Source of the DNA: an uncultured Bacteriovoracaceae bacterium
Lineage (GTDB): Bacteria > Bdellovibrionota > Bacteriovoracia > Bacteriovoracales > Bacteriovoracaceae
Length of the DNA stretch: 64,000 nucleotides
Reading direction: 5' to 3'
Assembly (NCBI GenBank): GCA_938017795.1
Contig: CALIJZ010000006.1
Coordinates: forward strand, 1-64,000
A model generated the notes under the pieces. That model saw only the letters and a program-made list of their open reading frames with translations, was not told the DNA's origin and did not search any database. Of the stretch, positions 33,135 through 46,161 are shown piece by piece. The number at the start of each line of letters is the position of its first letter. The stretch's first letter is position 1. Made by a program: the position numbers and the translations under genes.

Positions 33135-36100
33135 ATGGCCAATGTATTCGGATTAAATCAATGGTTTAGAAAAAACTTTAAAAAGTGTGAGTACGCACTA
33201 GAGACGCCAAGCTTAATGAAGCTTCAGTGTTCTTCGTACGAGCAGTTTTTACAAAAAGATGTAGAACCAGAAAAAAGAGAAGATAAGGGCCTTCAAGGTG
33301 TTTTTTCTTCAGTTTTTCCAGTCTATGACTTTAACAATACTGTTTGTTTGGAGTTTGTTTCTTATTCACTTGAAGATAGTAAATATAGTGTTAAAGAATG
33401 TAGAGCTCGAGGTTTATCTTACGAGTCTCCACTAAAAGTAACAGTAAGATTATTATTCTTTGAGCAAAACGAAGATGATGATGAAAACACTGAAAAGAAA
33501 ATTTCTTCAATTAAAGAACAAGAGATTTATCTAGGAAATATTCCTCTTATGACTGAAACTGGTTCGTTTGTTTATAACGGAACTGAAAGAGTTATTGTTT
33601 CTCAGTTACATAGATCACCAGGGATTGTTTTTGAGCATGATGGTGGTAAAAAGCACTCTAGTGGGAAGATTTTATTCTCATCTAGAATTATTCCTCACAG
33701 AGGATCTTGGTTAGACTTTGAGTTTGATCATAAAAATGTATTATTTGCTAGGATTGATAGAAAAAGAAAAATCCATGCAACTGTAATATTTAAAGCAATG
33801 GGTTATTCAAATGAAGAGATCATGGATTTCTTTTACCAGAAAGAATTAATTCATTTAAAAGAAAACGATTTTAAAAGAGAGTTAGATTTTTCTTTAATGC
33901 TTGGATCACGAGCTGTTGAAGATATAGTTGACCCTAAAACGTCTAAGCCGATTGTGTTAAGAGGTAAGAAAATAACAAAACTTACGCTTAAAAAATTAGC
34001 TGAGGCTAAAATGAAAAAACTTCCAATCGACGTTACAAACGTTGTTGGAAAAGTTTCTTCAAAAGATATTTATGACGAAGAAACTGGTGAAGTTATCGTT
34101 GCATGTAACGAAACGTTAACTGAAGCAAATATCTTTGATCTAATTACTAAGAAAATTAAATCAATCGAAGTTTTATATATTGATAATGTAAACTTTGGTG
34201 ACCAAGTTAGAAATACATTACTATTAGATAAGACTGGTTCAAGTGATGATGCACTTATTAAAATCTTTGAAAGATTAAGACCAGGTGAGCCGCCAACAGT
34301 TGAAGCAGCTGAAAATCTATTCAATAGTCTTTTCTTTGATGAAATGAAATACGACCTCTCTAAAGTTGGTCGTATGAAAATCAATTATAAATTTGGAATG
34401 GATATTCCAGTTTCAAGAACAGTTTTAACGAAAGACGATATTATCAGAACTGCCCAATACCTTGTTGATTTAAATAACGGTAAAGGGAAAGTAGATGATA
34501 TTGATCACCTTGGTAACAGAAGAGTTAGAGCCGTTGGAGAGTTATTAGAAAATCAATTTAGAGTTGGTCTAGTTAGAATGGAGAGATCTATTCGAGAAAG
34601 AATGGCCATCCAGGAATTAGAAGGAATGATGCCGCATGATTTAATTAATCAAAAACCGGTAGCAGCTTCTATTAAAGAATTTTTTGGATCTTCTCAATTA
34701 TCTCAGTTCATGGATCAAACCAATCCTTTATCTGAGGTTACACATAAAAGAAGACTTTCTGCCTTAGGCCCAGGTGGTCTTACAAGAGAGAGAGCTGGAT
34801 TTGAAGTACGAGATGTTCACGCAACTCATTACGGTAGAATGTGTCCGGTTGAGACTCCAGAGGGACCAAATATTGGTCTTATTACTTCACTTGCAACTTA
34901 CGCTCACGTTTCTGAATATGGATTTATTGAAACTCCATATAAGAGAGTTGATGAGAAAGGAAAGATTGCTGATAAAGTTGAATATTTTTCTGCCTTTGAA
35001 GAGGAAGGGAAAATTATTGCTCAAGCAAATCCAAGTGTTATTAAAACGAAAAAGTTTGAAGGGAATTTAATTCCAGCACGTCGAGAGGGTGAACTAGCAT
35101 TAGTTGATTCTACTCAGATTGATATGATGGATGTTGCTCCATCTCAGATGATCTCGATTGCAACAAGTCTTATCCCATTTCTTGAACACGATGATGCCAA
35201 CAGAGCATTAATGGGTTCAAACATGATGAGGCAAGCCGTACCAGTTTTAAAAACTGATGCGCCAATTGTTGGTACTGGTAGTGAAGCAAAAGTAGCAAAA
35301 GATTCTGGAGCTATTTTATTTGCAAAAAATTCTGGGAAGGTTGTATTTGTTGATTCAAATAGAATTGTTATCCAAAGAAATGATGCGAAATCTGGTGAGT
35401 CAGGAGTTGATATTTATAAACTTTTGAAATACCAAAGATCAAATCAGAATACTTGTATGAATCAAAAAGCTCTTATCAAAGAGGGTGACTCGGTAAAAGT
35501 TGGAGACGTTTTAGCTGACGGTCCTGCAACTCATTATGGTGATATTGCTCTTGGGCAAAACGTGCTTGTCGCGTTCATGCCATGGGGTGGATATAACTAT
35601 GAGGATTCAATTCTTATTTCAGAAAATCTTTTAAAGAGAGATGTTTTTACTTCTATCCATATTGAAAGCTTTGAAGTTGAAGCTAGAGATACAAAACTTG
35701 GAAAAGAAGAGATTACAAGAGATATACCAAATATTAGTGACGAAGCTTTAAGTGACCTTGATGAAGCAGGGATGATTAGAGTTGGAGCGATCATTAAGTC
35801 TGGAGATATTCTTGTTGGAAAGATTACTCCAAAAGGTGAAACACAATTATCACCTGAGGAAAAATTATTAAAAGCAATCTTTGGTGATAAAGCTGGAGAT
35901 GTTAAGGATACTTCTTTAAGAGTTCCTTCATCAGTAAGCGGAACAGTTATTGATCTTAATGTATTTACTAGAGAAGGTGTTGAATTAGACGCTAGATCTA
36001 AGGCGATCATTGAAGAAGAGACAAAGCTGATTCGAAGAGATGAAAAAATTGAAATCAACGCTATTAAGTCTTTTGCGATTAAGAAAATTGTAAAAATGCT

Positions 36101-37259
36101 TAAAGGTGAAACAACTGTAGATGCTCTAGTTTCTGAAGATGGTTCTCAAGAATTACTTACAAAAGGCTCTGAGATCACTGAAGCAGCTTTAGTTAATGTT
36201 CCTTTTGATCTGATTGGATTCTTACCATTGAGTCCAGCATCAGAAGAAAAGTTAACTGAATACTTTGCAGATGTTCGAAACGATATTCAAAAAGTTAGAG
36301 CTAACTCAAACGATGAAATTGCTAAGTTCCATAAAGGGGACACGCTTCCTCCAGGAGTTATTAAGAAAATCGTTTGTTATGTTGCAATTAAGAGAAAACT
36401 TCAAGCTGGTGATAAGATGGCCGGGAGACACGGAAACAAAGGTGTTATCTCAAGAGTTTTACCAGTAGAAGATATGCCATACCTTGCAAATGGTGATCCA
36501 GTAGAAATCGTTTTAAACCCACTAGGGGTTCCATCACGGATGAATATTGGTCAGCTTTTAGAGCTTCACCTTGGTTGGGCAGGTCGTGGTCTTGCAGAAA
36601 AAGTTAAAACTTTAATGCAAAATAAAAAAGAAGTTGATTCTCTAAAAGATTTAGTTTCTAAAATTTACAAAGATGAAGACGTTGATAAGTGGCTTAAAAA
36701 AGCTAGTGATAAAGAAGTTTTAAGAATTGGTAAACAACTTGAAACGGGAGTTCGTTTTTCTACACCAGTTTTTGATGGTGCAAAAGAGAGTGATATCGAA
36801 GATATGCTTGAACTTGCTGATCTTGATAAGAGTGGAAAGACTACTTTATTTAACGGAATCACTGGTGAAGCATTTTCAGAGGAAGTTACAGTTGGGATTA
36901 TGTATATGTTGAAACTTCATCACCTTGTTGATGAGAAGATTCATGCTAGATCTACTGGACCTTATTCTCTTGTTACTCAGCAACCTCTTGGTGGTAAAGC
37001 ACAATTTGGTGGTCAGAGACTTGGGGAAATGGAAGTGTGGGCATTAGAAGCATATGGTGCAGCTTATACTCTTCAAGAATTCTTAACAGTTAAGTCAGAT
37101 GACGTAATTGGTAGAACTAGAATGTATGAGTCGATTGTAAAAGGTGAAAAAATATTAGAACCAGGATTACCTGAATCTTTTAATGTTTTAGTTAAAGAGC
37201 TACAGGCCCTTGCACTAGATATTACACTTGAAGAATCTAACCCTGAACAAATTATATAA
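33135..37259 (+). CDS. rpoB: DNA-directed RNA polymerase subunit beta
   Basis: 1374 residues, full-length. The rifampicin-contact region reads [20 protein letters not shown] and continues [19 protein letters not shown], with no substitution in the positions usually linked to resistance. The C-terminus has [25 protein letters not shown] lies 7-8 bases before the ATG. rpoC follows after 25 bases. Confidence 0.99.
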   Translation: MANVFGLNQWFRKNFKKCEYALETPSLMKLQCSSYEQFLQKDVEPEKREDKGLQGVFSSVFPVYDFNNTVCLEFVSYSLEDSKYSVKECRARGLSYESPLKVTVRLLFFEQNEDDDENTEKKISSIKEQEIYLGNIPLMTETGSFVYNGTERVIVSQLHRSPGIVFEHDGGKKHSSGKILFSSRIIPHRGSWLDFEFDHKNVLFARIDRKRKIHATVIFKAMGYSNEEIMDFFYQKELIHLKENDFKRELDFSLMLGSRAVEDIVDPKTSKPIVLRGKKITKLTLKKLAEAKMKKLPIDVTNVVGKVSSKDIYDEETGEVIVACNETLTEANIFDLITKKIKSIEVLYIDNVNFGDQVRNTLLLDKTGSSDDALIKIFERLRPGEPPTVEAAENLFNSLFFDEMKYDLSKVGRMKINYKFGMDIPVSRTVLTKDDIIRTAQYLVDLNNGKGKVDDIDHLGNRRVRAVGELLENQFRVGLVRMERSIRERMAIQELEGMMPHDLINQKPVAASIKEFFGSSQLSQFMDQTNPLSEVTHKRRLSALGPGGLTRERAGFEVRDVHATHYGRMCPVETPEGPNIGLITSLATYAHVSEYGFIETPYKRVDEKGKIADKVEYFSAFEEEGKIIAQANPSVIKTKKFEGNLIPARREGELALVDSTQIDMMDVAPSQMISIATSLIPFLEHDDANRALMGSNMMRQAVPVLKTDAPIVGTGSEAKVAKDSGAILFAKNSGKVVFVDSNRIVIQRNDAKSGESGVDIYKLLKYQRSNQNTCMNQKALIKEGDSVKVGDVLADGPATHYGDIALGQNVLVAFMPWGGYNYEDSILISENLLKRDVFTSIHIESFEVEARDTKLGKEEITRDIPNISDEALSDLDEAGMIRVGAIIKSGDILVGKITPKGETQLSPEEKLLKAIFGDKAGDVKDTSLRVPSSVSGTVIDLNVFTREGVELDARSKAIIEEETKLIRRDEKIEINAIKSFAIKKIVKMLKGETTVDALVSEDGSQELLTKGSEITEAALVNVPFDLIGFLPLSPASEEKLTEYFADVRNDIQKVRANSNDEIAKFHKGDTLPPGVIKKIVCYVAIKRKLQAGDKMAGRHGNKGVISRVLPVEDMPYLANGDPVEIVLNPLGVPSRMNIGQLLELHLGWAGRGLAEKVKTLMQNKKEVDSLKDLVSKIYKDEDVDKWLKKASDKEVLRIGKQLETGVRFSTPVFDGAKESDIEDMLELADLDKSGKTTLFNGITGEAFSEEVTVGIMYMLKLHHLVDEKIHARSTGPYSLVTQQPLGGKAQFGGQRLGEMEVWALEAYGAAYTLQEFLTVKSDDVIGRTRMYESIVKGEKILEPGLPESFNVLVKELQALALDITLEESNPEQII

Positions 37260-37284
37260 GTAAAAAATATTACGAAGGATATAA

Positions 37285-40200
37285 ATGAAAGATTTATTAA
37301 ATTTCTTTGATAAACCAAAAGATCCAATCAGTGTTGAAGCTGTTTCGATCAAGATGGCCTCTCCTGATACAATTAGAGAATGGTCATATGGGGAAGTAAA
37401 GAAGCCTGAGACGATAAACTATAGAACTTTTAAACCTGAAAAAGAGGGACTATTTTGTGCCAAAATTTTTGGACCTATCAAAGATTATGAATGTATCTGC
37501 GGTAAGTATAAGAGAATGAAGCACAGAGGTGTTGTTTGTGAAAAGTGTGGAGTTGAAGTAACTCTATCAAGAGTAAGAAGAGAGCGATGTGGTCATATTG
37601 ATCTAGCTGCTCCGGTTGCTCATATTTGGTTTTTAAGATCACTTCCTTCAAGAATTGGTGCTCTTTTAGACTTAACACTTAAAGATCTTGAGAGAGTTCT
37701 TTATAACGAAGCTTATATTGTTATTGAATCAGCAACTAAAGATCAAGAAGGTGGACTTGAGATAGGAACCATTCTTTCTGAAGGAAAGTGTACTGAGCTT
37801 AGAGAAGCTGGAATTGATTTTAAAGTTGGAATGGGTGGAGAAGTTATCAAGAGAATGCTTGGTAATATCGATATCGATTTAGAATATAAAGAAGTTAGAG
37901 ACGCGCTAAAAGTAGTTACGACTGCTCTTGGTACTGCAAAACTAATTAAAAGACTTAAGGTTTTAGAATCAATCAGAAAATCTGATAATAATCCTGAATG
38001 GTTCATGATGGATGTTATTCCAGTATTACCACCAGATCTTAGACCACTAGTTCCATTAGAAGCTGGTCGATTTGCAACTTCAGATCTTAACGATCTTTAT
38101 AGAAGAGTAATTAATAGAAACAACCGTCTAAAAAGATTAATGGAACTTAACGCTCCAGAGATCATTATTAGAAACGAGAAGAGAATGCTTCAAGAAGCAG
38201 TTGATGCTCTTTTTGATAACGGTAGACGTGGTAAAGTCTTTACTGGTGCTAACAAGAGACCCTTGAGATCTTTATCAGATATGCTTAAAGGGAAACAAGG
38301 GCGATTTAGACAAAACCTACTTGGTAAACGGGTAGATTATTCTGGTAGATCGGTTATTGTTGTTGGACCAAATTTAAGATTACATCAATGTGGTCTTCCT
38401 AAGAAGATGGCATTAGAGCTTTTTAAACCATTTATCTACAACAAACTCATTGAGAAAGGTCATTGTACAACGATCAAAGTTGCCAAGAAGATGGTTGATA
38501 ATGAGAAGCAAGAAGTTTGGGATATCTTAGATGAGGTTGTTAGAGAACATCCAGTAATGCTAAACAGAGCACCAACTCTTCACAGACTTGGGATTCAAGC
38601 TTTTGAACCAGTTCTTATTGAAGGGAAGGCGATCAGGCTTCACCCATTAGTATGTACAGCATTTAACGCTGACTTTGATGGTGACCAGATGGCCGTTCAC
38701 GTACCTTTATCGATTGAAGCTCAGATTGAAACTAGAGTTTTAGCGATGAGTACAAATAATATTTTATCTCCAAAAGATGGAACACCAATTATTGTTCCTT
38801 CTCAGGATATTGTTCTTGGTATGTATTATATGTCGAGAATTAGACCTTACTCAAGAGGTCATGGAAGTGCTTTTGCTTCCAAAGAAGAAGCTCAATTTTC
38901 TTATCATACAAATAATCTTCACCTTCAAGCACCTATTAAAGTTAGAATTGATGGAGAGATGAAAGAAACAACTGTAGGTAGAACTTTCGTTTATGATATT
39001 CTTCCAAGTTGTCTTAACTATGATGATATTAACAAGATCTTGAATAAAAAAGCTCTTGGGAAACTTCTTGATAAGGCCTATAGAAGTGGTACTGAAAAAG
39101 ACACAGTTTTATTTGCAGATGCAATCATGAGAATGGGTTATGAGTACGCAACTAAAGCCGGTATATCTATTAACGTTAAAGATATGGAAATTCCGAAAGA
39201 AAAGTCTTCAATTATTCAAGCTTCTCAGGATGAAGTTGATTTAATTACAAATGAATACAACGAAGGTGCGATCACTAATGGTGAGCGATACAATAAGATT
39301 GTAGACGTTTGGGCGCAAACAAATGAGCGACTTTCAAAAGTTATGATTGAAAACCTTTCAACAGATGAATTTACTGATGAAAAAGGTAATACAGAAACTG
39401 CTCCATCATTTAACTCAATCTTTATGATGGCCGATTCTGGAGCCAGGGGTTCTCAAGCTCAGATTAGACAGCTTGCAGGTATGAGGGGATTAATGGCCAA
39501 GCCATCTGGTGAGATCATTGAGACACCGATTACTTCAAACTTTAGAGAGGGATTATCAGTTCTTCAATACTTTGCTTCATCTCACGGTGCGAGGAAAGGT
39601 TTAGCCGATACAGCTCTTAAGACAGCAAACTCTGGTTATCTTACAAGAAGACTAGTTGATGTTGCTCAAGATGGTATTATCAGACAAGTTGATTGTAACT
39701 CTGAAGATGGAATCATCTTAAACTCTAGAATTGAGTCTGGTGAAATTACTCAACATATTAGTGATAGAGTTCTTGGACGTATTGCAATGGAAGAAGTTCT
39801 TGGGAAAACAGGTGATGTTATCTTTAAGAGAAACCATATGTTTGTAGAGGAAGATATTTCAACTATTGAAGACGAGGATATCGATCAAATTAAAGTTAGA
39901 TCAGTTATTACTTGTGAAGAGAAATATGGATTCTGTGCAATGTGTTTTGGACGAGATCTTGCTCGTGGACACTTGGTTAGCCAAGGTGAAGCAGTTGGGA
40001 TTATCGCAGCTCAATCAATTGGGGAACCAGGAACACAGTTAACGATGAGAACATTCCACGTTGGTGGTACTGCAACTGCAGGTGCTCAAGTAAATAAATC
40101 TGAGGCGAAAACTTCAGGGATTATAAAATTAGAGAATGTAAAAAGTGTAGCCAGAGAAGATGGTAACGATATCATCATGAATAAAACTGGTGAGATTGTT

Positions 40201-41403
40201 ATTAAGACTGAAAATGGGATTGAAAAAGAAAGATACCCGGCAGTTTACGGTGCAACATTATTTTTCAAAGACGGAGATAAAATTGATGTCGGTGGAAAGA
40301 TTTTAGAATGGGACCCGTTTGCGATGCCTATTATGTCTGAAGTAACTGGTTCAATTAAGTTAGTAGACTTTATTGTTGGTACTAACATGACTGAGCAAGT
40401 GGATATTGTTACAGGTCTTTCACATAAAGTTATTATTGAATCTAAAGATGCTGCCAAAGCACCTATGATTACAGTTTGTGGTAGTGATGGAGAACCTTTA
40501 AAAGTTCCAGGAACAAAAAGAACAGCGATTTATCGAGTTCCCGTTCATGCTAACGTTACAGTTAACGATGGTGATGTAGTTGAGGCCGGAGATGTTATTT
40601 CTAAGGTTCAAAGAGAAACAACTAAGACCAAAGATATTACAGGGGGTCTACCAAGAGTTGCTGAATTATTTGAAGCAAGAAAGCCTGGTAATTCATCTCA
40701 AATTTCTGATATCCATGGAACTGTTGAATACGGACCTGAGGTTAGAGGATCGAGAAGAATTATCGTTAAGCCAGAAGATGCAACTTTAGAATCATTTACT
40801 TACGCAATTCCTAAAGGAAGATTCGTTGTTGTAAATGAAGGGGATTATGTAAGACCGGGTGATCAGTTAAGTGATGGTCCAGTTAACCCACATGATATTC
40901 TTAGAGTTTCTGGAGTTAAGGCCCTTGCGAGATATATTGTAGATGAAATTCAAGATGTATATAAGCTTCAAGGTGTTGATATCGATGATAAGCACATTGA
41001 GGTAATTGTAAGTCAGATGCTTAAAAAGGTTAAAATAACTGGGTCAGGGGATTCATTATTTGTACCAGGTGATAATATTACTAAAGCTACTTTTAAAGCA
41101 GAAAATGAAGCGTTAAAAGAAGAAGGTTTAGAATTGGCTACATGTGAGCCATTATTACTAGGAATCACGAAAGCTTCTCTTACAACAGAGTCGTTTATCT
41201 CTGCTGCTTCTTTCCAGGAAACGACAAAGGTTCTTACTCAAGCAACACTTGAGGGTAAGAAGGATCAGTTAAGAGGACTTAAAGAGAACGTAATTATGGG
41301 ACGTTTAGTTCCAGCTGGTACTGGGGTGCCGCATTATGTAGATTTTGAAGCTGAGGTTGAACAAGATCAGCCTATTGAAAATGAGTTAAACTTTCAGCTC
41401 TAG
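37285..41403 (+). CDS. rpoC: DNA-directed RNA polymerase subunit beta prime
   Basis: 1372 residues, full-length. N-terminal zinc-binding cysteines occur in CICGKY and CEKCGVEV; the catalytic [12 protein letters not shown] holds the three magnesium aspartates; the second zinc site is [15 protein letters not shown]; the trigger-helix region has [16 protein letters not shown] precedes the ATG. Normal single-chain beta prime, not split. Confidence 0.99.
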   Translation: MKDLLNFFDKPKDPISVEAVSIKMASPDTIREWSYGEVKKPETINYRTFKPEKEGLFCAKIFGPIKDYECICGKYKRMKHRGVVCEKCGVEVTLSRVRRERCGHIDLAAPVAHIWFLRSLPSRIGALLDLTLKDLERVLYNEAYIVIESATKDQEGGLEIGTILSEGKCTELREAGIDFKVGMGGEVIKRMLGNIDIDLEYKEVRDALKVVTTALGTAKLIKRLKVLESIRKSDNNPEWFMMDVIPVLPPDLRPLVPLEAGRFATSDLNDLYRRVINRNNRLKRLMELNAPEIIIRNEKRMLQEAVDALFDNGRRGKVFTGANKRPLRSLSDMLKGKQGRFRQNLLGKRVDYSGRSVIVVGPNLRLHQCGLPKKMALELFKPFIYNKLIEKGHCTTIKVAKKMVDNEKQEVWDILDEVVREHPVMLNRAPTLHRLGIQAFEPVLIEGKAIRLHPLVCTAFNADFDGDQMAVHVPLSIEAQIETRVLAMSTNNILSPKDGTPIIVPSQDIVLGMYYMSRIRPYSRGHGSAFASKEEAQFSYHTNNLHLQAPIKVRIDGEMKETTVGRTFVYDILPSCLNYDDINKILNKKALGKLLDKAYRSGTEKDTVLFADAIMRMGYEYATKAGISINVKDMEIPKEKSSIIQASQDEVDLITNEYNEGAITNGERYNKIVDVWAQTNERLSKVMIENLSTDEFTDEKGNTETAPSFNSIFMMADSGARGSQAQIRQLAGMRGLMAKPSGEIIETPITSNFREGLSVLQYFASSHGARKGLADTALKTANSGYLTRRLVDVAQDGIIRQVDCNSEDGIILNSRIESGEITQHISDRVLGRIAMEEVLGKTGDVIFKRNHMFVEEDISTIEDEDIDQIKVRSVITCEEKYGFCAMCFGRDLARGHLVSQGEAVGIIAAQSIGEPGTQLTMRTFHVGGTATAGAQVNKSEAKTSGIIKLENVKSVAREDGNDIIMNKTGEIVIKTENGIEKERYPAVYGATLFFKDGDKIDVGGKILEWDPFAMPIMSEVTGSIKLVDFIVGTNMTEQVDIVTGLSHKVIIESKDAAKAPMITVCGSDGEPLKVPGTKRTAIYRVPVHANVTVNDGDVVEAGDVISKVQRETTKTKDITGGLPRVAELFEARKPGNSSQISDIHGTVEYGPEVRGSRRIIVKPEDATLESFTYAIPKGRFVVVNEGDYVRPGDQLSDGPVNPHDILRVSGVKALARYIVDEIQDVYKLQGVDIDDKHIEVIVSQMLKKVKITGSGDSLFVPGDNITKATFKAENEALKEEGLELATCEPLLLGITKASLTTESFISAASFQETTKVLTQATLEGKKDQLRGLKENVIMGRLVPAGTGVPHYVDFEAEVEQDQPIENELNFQL

Positions 41404-41473
41404 AGGCGAGTATTGTCATGGAGCATAAAGCGTGTTATTTAAATTCACTGTTTAGAAAAAAGGATATGTGGTA

Positions 41474-41848
41474 ATGCCTACTATTAATCAATTAGTAAGA
41501 AAAGGGAGAGTCTCAAAGACGATTAAAACTAAGTCGCCTGCTCTCGTAAGTTGTCCTCAAAGAAGAGGTGTTTGTACAAGGGTCTATACAACGACTCCTA
41601 AGAAACCAAACTCTGCAATGAGAAAAGTTTGTAAGGTTAAACTTACAAGTGGATTCGAAGTTATTTCATACATCGGTGGTGAAGGTCATAATCTTCAGGA
41701 ACACTCTATTATTTTAATTAGAGGTGGAAGAGTTAAGGATTTACCAGGTGTTAGATATCACACAGTAAGAGGTGTACTAGACACAACTGGTGTTGATAAA
41801 AGAATGCAAAGAAGATCTAAGTACGGAACTAAAAAGCCTAAGAAGTAA
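41474..41848 (+). CDS. rpsL: 30S ribosomal protein S12
   Basis: 124 residues from the ATG at 41474 ([12 protein letters not shown]), as in all S12 proteins; a GTG six bases earlier would add two residues and is rejected. AGGA lies nine bases before. [11 protein letters not shown] and [13 protein letters not shown] keep both lysines whose change gives streptomycin resistance. It follows rpoC by 70 bases without a terminator, so the str genes continue the rif operon. Confidence 0.97.
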   Translation: MPTINQLVRKGRVSKTIKTKSPALVSCPQRRGVCTRVYTTTPKKPNSAMRKVCKVKLTSGFEVISYIGGEGHNLQEHSIILIRGGRVKDLPGVRYHTVRGVLDTTGVDKRMQRRSKYGTKKPKK

Positions 41849-41855
41849 GGAATAA

Positions 41856-42329
<474 letters not shown>

Positions 42330-42355
42330 TTAAATTATTAGAAATTGTTTATATT

Positions 42356-42385
42356 AAAAGCACTCTTTATGAGTGCTTTTTTTTT
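42356..42385 (+). terminator. Intrinsic terminator after rpsG
   Basis: AAAAGCACTC (42356-42365) pairs perfectly with GAGTGCTTTT (42371-42380) around TTTAT, followed by five more T. It ends the rif-str transcript before the prohibitin-like gene. Confidence 0.9.
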
Positions 42386-42401
42386 GTCCAAGGAATATAA
42401 A

Positions 42402-43217
42402 ATGAGAAATCAACAAAACCCTTTTGGGAACTTTAATCCTCCAAAGTTAAATATGAAGTGGAGTGCTTTAGTTATTCCATTTTTTATATTTTTATTGGTA
42501 ATGAGAAGTTGGACGGTTATCGATGCTGGGTATAGAGGAGTGGAGATTAGACTTGGAAAAGTTCAAGGAACACTGGAAGAAGGGTTTCATTTTATAGCTC
42601 CCTTTATTACAAGAATTGAAAAAATATCAGTTAGAGAAACTAAGATACAAAATACAGTGCAATGTTATAGCCAGGATGCTCAGGTAGTTGCTTCTACATT
42701 TTCAATAAATCTTTATCCAACTAAAAGTGAAATCACCGAACTTTATCAAGAGGTAGGACGAGACTTTATTGCTAAACTGGCTCCGCAAATCATTGAAGCT
42801 TCTATTAAGCAGGTTATTGGTCAGTATAAAGCAGTTGATTTAATTACAAATAGATTAAAAGCTACGCAAGAGATAAGAATGAAAATACTTGAGAGTTTAA
42901 AAGAAAAACGTCTTAATGTTGTAAACTTTGAACTAGTAAATATTGATTTTGATGATGCTTTTGAAAAGGCCGTTAAAGATAAGGTAATTGCAGTTGAGCT
43001 TTCAAAAAAATCTTTAAACCTTTTAGAGAAAGCAAAAAATGACAAGCAGATTAAAATCACTGAGGCAGAAGCTGAAGCTGAATCTATGAGAATTAGGGCC
43101 AATGCACTTCAAGCAAATAGAAATTTGATCGAGTATGAAACAATTATGAAATGGAATGGAGTTCTTCCTCAGTATATGATGGGTGATTCTGTGCCATTAT
43201 TAAATATTAAAAAGTAA
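42402..43217 (+). CDS. Prohibitin/SPFH-domain membrane protein
   Basis: 271 residues from the ATG at 42402, which has AAGGA eight bases upstream; a TTG-type start at 42345 would run through the terminator and is rejected. One membrane helix (residues about 18-36) is followed by an SPFH/band 7 domain with [19 protein letters not shown] and EGFHFIAPF, then a coiled-coil-rich C-terminus with [14 protein letters not shown]. Prohibitin-like proteins form rings that control membrane proteases such as FtsH. It ends two bases before fusA, so the two are probably co-transcribed, an odd pairing. Confidence 0.85.
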   Translation: MRNQQNPFGNFNPPKLNMKWSALVIPFFIFLLVMRSWTVIDAGYRGVEIRLGKVQGTLEEGFHFIAPFITRIEKISVRETKIQNTVQCYSQDAQVVASTFSINLYPTKSEITELYQEVGRDFIAKLAPQIIEASIKQVIGQYKAVDLITNRLKATQEIRMKILESLKEKRLNVVNFELVNIDFDDAFEKAVKDKVIAVELSKKSLNLLEKAKNDKQIKITEAEAEAESMRIRANALQANRNLIEYETIMKWNGVLPQYMMGDSVPLLNIKK

Positions 43218-43219
43218 AT

Positions 43220-45304
43220 ATGAGTGATTTAAGTGTATTTAGAAATATTGGAATTATGGCGCATATTGATGCGGGTAAAACAACGACTACAGAACGTATT
43301 CTATACTATACAGGGATCAATCATAAAATAGGTGAAGTTCATGATGGTGCTGCCACTATGGACTGGATGATTCAAGAGCAAGAGAGAGGGATTACAATTA
43401 CTTCTGCTGCGACAACTTGTTTTTGGGATAAGCATCAGATTAATATTATCGATACTCCTGGTCATGTTGATTTTACGATAGAGGTGGAGAGATCACTTAG
43501 AGTTCTTGATGGTGCTGTTGGTGTATTTTGCGCTGTTGGTGGAGTTGAGCCTCAATCTGAAACTGTCTGGAGACAGGCCGATACTTATAAAGTTCCAAGA
43601 ATTGCTTTTGTTAATAAGATGGATAGAACAGGAGCAGATTTTTTTAATGTAATTAATGAATTAAAAGAAAAACTTGGGAAGAATGCACAAGCTATTCAGA
43701 TTCCTGTCGGAGCCGAGGATCAATTCCAAGGTCTTATTGATCTTGTCGAGATGAAAAAGATTTTGTGGACTGATCAATTGGGAGAGAAATACGAAGTTGT
43801 TGATATAGACGAATCTGAATTAGAAACTGCTAAAACTCACAGAGAATCTCTTCTAGAAGGTTTGGCTGATCTTGATGATGAGTTTATGGAGAGTTTTCTT
43901 GAAGGCAAAGAAATTAGTAATGAAAAAATAAAATCAATTATTCGTAAAGGTGTAATTGAGAATAAACTTGTACCAGTTCTTTGTGGAAGTGCTTTTAAAA
44001 ATAAAGGTGTCCAAACATTACTTGATGCTGTGATTGATTATCTTCCGGCTCCAAGTGATTTAGCTGATGTTGCTGGGTATTCTATTAAAGATAGAGAAAA
44101 AGCTATTTCTAGAAAAAATAGTGTAAGTGAAGCTTTTAGTGGAATGGCCTTTAAAGTTGTCTCTGATCCATTTGTTGGGAGACTTACATTTTTTAGAATT
44201 TATTCAGGATCACTTAAAGTTGGAGATTCAGTTTTTAATCCTTTGAAAAATAAGAAAGAAAGAGTTCAGAAGATTTTAAAACTACATGCTAATAAGAGAA
44301 AAGAAATTAAAGAAGCTGGTGCTGGTGATATTGTCGCTATTGCTGGCTTGAAAGATACGATAACAGGAGAGACTCTTTGTGATCAGAAGAATGGAATTAT
44401 TTATGATCTTATGGATTTTCCTGAAACAGTTATAGCAATTGCTATAGAGGCTAAAAGTTCTGCAGACCAAGATAAATTACTTGAAATATTACAAGGTCTG
44501 AAAATAGAAGACCCTTCTTTTAATTTTCAAGAGAAAAAAGACACAGGCCAATTGTTAATTTATGGAATGGGAGAGCTTCACTTAGATATTATTACTGACA
44601 GACTTGATAGAGAATTTGGTGTCAAGGTAAACATTGGTAAGCCACAAGTTTTTTATAGAGAAACTATTGAGTTAGAAAAATCAGAGCGCTCAGAGTTTAG
44701 AAAAGAGGTTGGTGATAAACTTCAGTTTGGAGCTTGTCAGGTTGCTGTTTCTCCTTTGGAAGGAGATAAAGAAGTAGAACTTGAGATTAGTTTTAAAGAT
44801 AGAGCTGTGCCGAAGGAAATCTTTGAAGCCATTAAAACTGGCATTAAAGATGGTATCCCCGGTGGAGGTTTGGCTGGCTATCCATTTCATTCAATGAAAG
44901 TCGATGTTAAGAATATTGAATATGATGAAGAGTCTTCTCACGAAGTTGCATATAAAATAGCGGCGGCTAATGCTTTTAGAAATGCTTGCGTTAAAGCAAA
45001 ATTATTATTAATGGAACCTATGATGAATTTAGAAATTAATACACCTAATGAATTCTCTGGTGATGTTATTTCAGATATAAATAGTAAAAGAGGTCGAGTT
45101 GTTTCTATTGAAGCTTCTAAAGATGGAAGGGAGATTATTAAAACGTTAACTCCTCTTTCTGGACTATTTGGTTATAGTACAGATCTTAGATCTAAGACTC
45201 AAGGCCGAGCTACTTTTACAATGCTTTTAAGTCATTATGAAAAAATGAACTTATCTAAAACAAAAGAAATATTAGAAAAAAGAGGGATCTTTTACAATGG
45301 ATAA
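43220..45304 (+). CDS. fusA: Elongation factor G
   Basis: 694 residues, full-length EF-G. GTPase motifs [24 protein letters not shown] and [10 protein letters not shown]; domain IV with [12 protein letters not shown] replaces the usual tip sequence, and the C-terminus has [13 protein letters not shown]. It moves tRNAs and mRNA during translocation. It is separated from rpsG by the prohibitin gene and a terminator, and no tuf follows. The sequence resembles the EF-G 2 type in parts of domain IV, so a second fusA elsewhere is possible. Confidence 0.93.
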   Translation: MSDLSVFRNIGIMAHIDAGKTTTTERILYYTGINHKIGEVHDGAATMDWMIQEQERGITITSAATTCFWDKHQINIIDTPGHVDFTIEVERSLRVLDGAVGVFCAVGGVEPQSETVWRQADTYKVPRIAFVNKMDRTGADFFNVINELKEKLGKNAQAIQIPVGAEDQFQGLIDLVEMKKILWTDQLGEKYEVVDIDESELETAKTHRESLLEGLADLDDEFMESFLEGKEISNEKIKSIIRKGVIENKLVPVLCGSAFKNKGVQTLLDAVIDYLPAPSDLADVAGYSIKDREKAISRKNSVSEAFSGMAFKVVSDPFVGRLTFFRIYSGSLKVGDSVFNPLKNKKERVQKILKLHANKRKEIKEAGAGDIVAIAGLKDTITGETLCDQKNGIIYDLMDFPETVIAIAIEAKSSADQDKLLEILQGLKIEDPSFNFQEKKDTGQLLIYGMGELHLDIITDRLDREFGVKVNIGKPQVFYRETIELEKSERSEFRKEVGDKLQFGACQVAVSPLEGDKEVELEISFKDRAVPKEIFEAIKTGIKDGIPGGGLAGYPFHSMKVDVKNIEYDEESSHEVAYKIAAANAFRNACVKAKLLLMEPMMNLEINTPNEFSGDVISDINSKRGRVVSIEASKDGREIIKTLTPLSGLFGYSTDLRSKTQGRATFTMLLSHYEKMNLSKTKEILEKRGIFYNG

Positions 45305-45332
45305 AAAAAGGCCAGCAACATGTGCTGACCTT
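45301..45332 (-). terminator. Terminator of the minus-strand RNA, facing fusA
   Basis: Read on the minus strand, AAGGTCAGCA pairs fully with TGCTGGCCTT (one U-G pair) around CATGT, then seven T. On the plus strand the same stem has a C-A mismatch and only five T after a G, so it serves the minus strand better, although it may also stop fusA transcripts. Confidence 0.75.
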
Positions 45333-45830
45333 GTTTTTCAACTCCATAAAACCTTTTAACTCCTTGGTTCGAAGTTGTCTTTTTTTACTGAAGAAAAATT
45401 CAAAAAATTTTTCTTAGTTCTTTTCCATGAATGAACTTTTAGAAAATTCATTCTTGAACTCATATACCTAGATTTCTCTAAATATATAACAGTAAGGCTA
45501 GATCTTTAAAAAATCACTTTTTTAAAGACGACTCATTTTTATATCTAAGATATAAAAATCCTTGAGTACTAGTTATTGCTATCCAGCAATAACTAAAAGC
45601 CATCCACTGAAGTAAAGCAGAAACTCTGAATTACCTCGTCTTGCAGCGGCTTTAAACTCAAGATTCTTATTTTAACCTTTTTCTACCTTAGGTTAGTGAC
45701 ATACGAACCATGAAAAATAAGAGTCTTTGATTAAAGCCAACTCTCATAATTGTTGAGAATTTAATTCAACAATCATTTTTATTAATATAACAGTGAAGAT
45801 AAAAAAAATATGAATAAATTTCACTGTAAT
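45302..45830 (-). ncRNA. Candidate large structured RNA (about 530 nt), unknown class
   Basis: No ORF of note lies here, but at least 13 stems do. Examples (plus-strand coordinates): 45391-45415 (10 bp), 45430-45452, 45502-45529 (12 bp), 45536-45558 (10 bp), 45571-45594 (9 bp), 45749-45773 (8 bp), 45791-45826 (7 bp). A multi-branch domain is closed by 45561-45567 with 45656-45662, and inside it lie 45596-45601 with 45648-45653 and 45609-45615 with 45631-45637. Where a stem has a non-Watson-Crick pair (45436/45446, 45502/45529, 45611/45635 and the terminator), it is G-U on the minus strand and A-C on the plus strand. A U-run terminator ends it. I do not find tmRNA or RNase P signatures. Confidence 0.6.
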
Positions 45831-46161
45831 GATATTAGGTGATTAGACCCGGTTATATGGAAAGGATTATTTGAGATATTTTTAAATCAGCAATTTTGGT
45901 GGTCAATAGTTAACAGATTATAATTATAAATAAGTACAGGTTCATATAACGATGAGTTCCAAACATTATAAATAGAAAGTTATCTGTAATAAAAATTATA
46001 ATAATATCTTTTACAGGTGGCTTGAAAAGTTGTCGAAAAAAATAAAAACCAATAAAAATAACTTTTTTAAGTTTCTGAAATTATTACCGAAAAAGAGAAT
46101 GTAATAGAATTTTGTTCCTGATGATATTATTAGAGGGAACTAAAAAAAGGTTGTACGTATT
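45831..46161. other. Intergenic region upstream of the candidate RNA and of gene 46162
   Basis: Very A+T-rich, with no coding frame I can support. On the minus strand TTGACC (near 45898-45903) and a TATAAT within a TTATAATTATAAT run (near 45917-45929) are promoter-like, so this stretch may hold the start of the minus-strand RNA as well as the leader of the lipoprotein gene at 46162. Confidence 0.35.

Noticed and set aside
33135-41403. Antisense reading frames inside rpoB and rpoC
   Set aside because: They lie in other frames of strongly conserved genes, have no ribosome sites and no recognisable product.
41468-41473. GTG start two codons before rpsL
   Set aside because: All S12 proteins begin at MPTINQL, and AGGA is well placed for the ATG at 41474.
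41404-41473. Terminator or regulatory hairpin between rpoC and rpsL
   Set aside because: No stem of useful length is visible in the 70 bases.
42345-42401. Longer start for the prohibitin-like gene
   Set aside because: The extra residues are encoded by the rpsG terminator hairpin, and ATG 42402 has its own ribosome site and fits the family.
45302-45830. tmRNA or RNase P RNA
   Set aside because: No tag reading frame ending in Ala-Leu-Ala-Ala, no tRNA-like ends and no GAGGAAAGTCC-type core are present. The GGTTCGAA near 45366 lacks the rest of a tRNA T arm.
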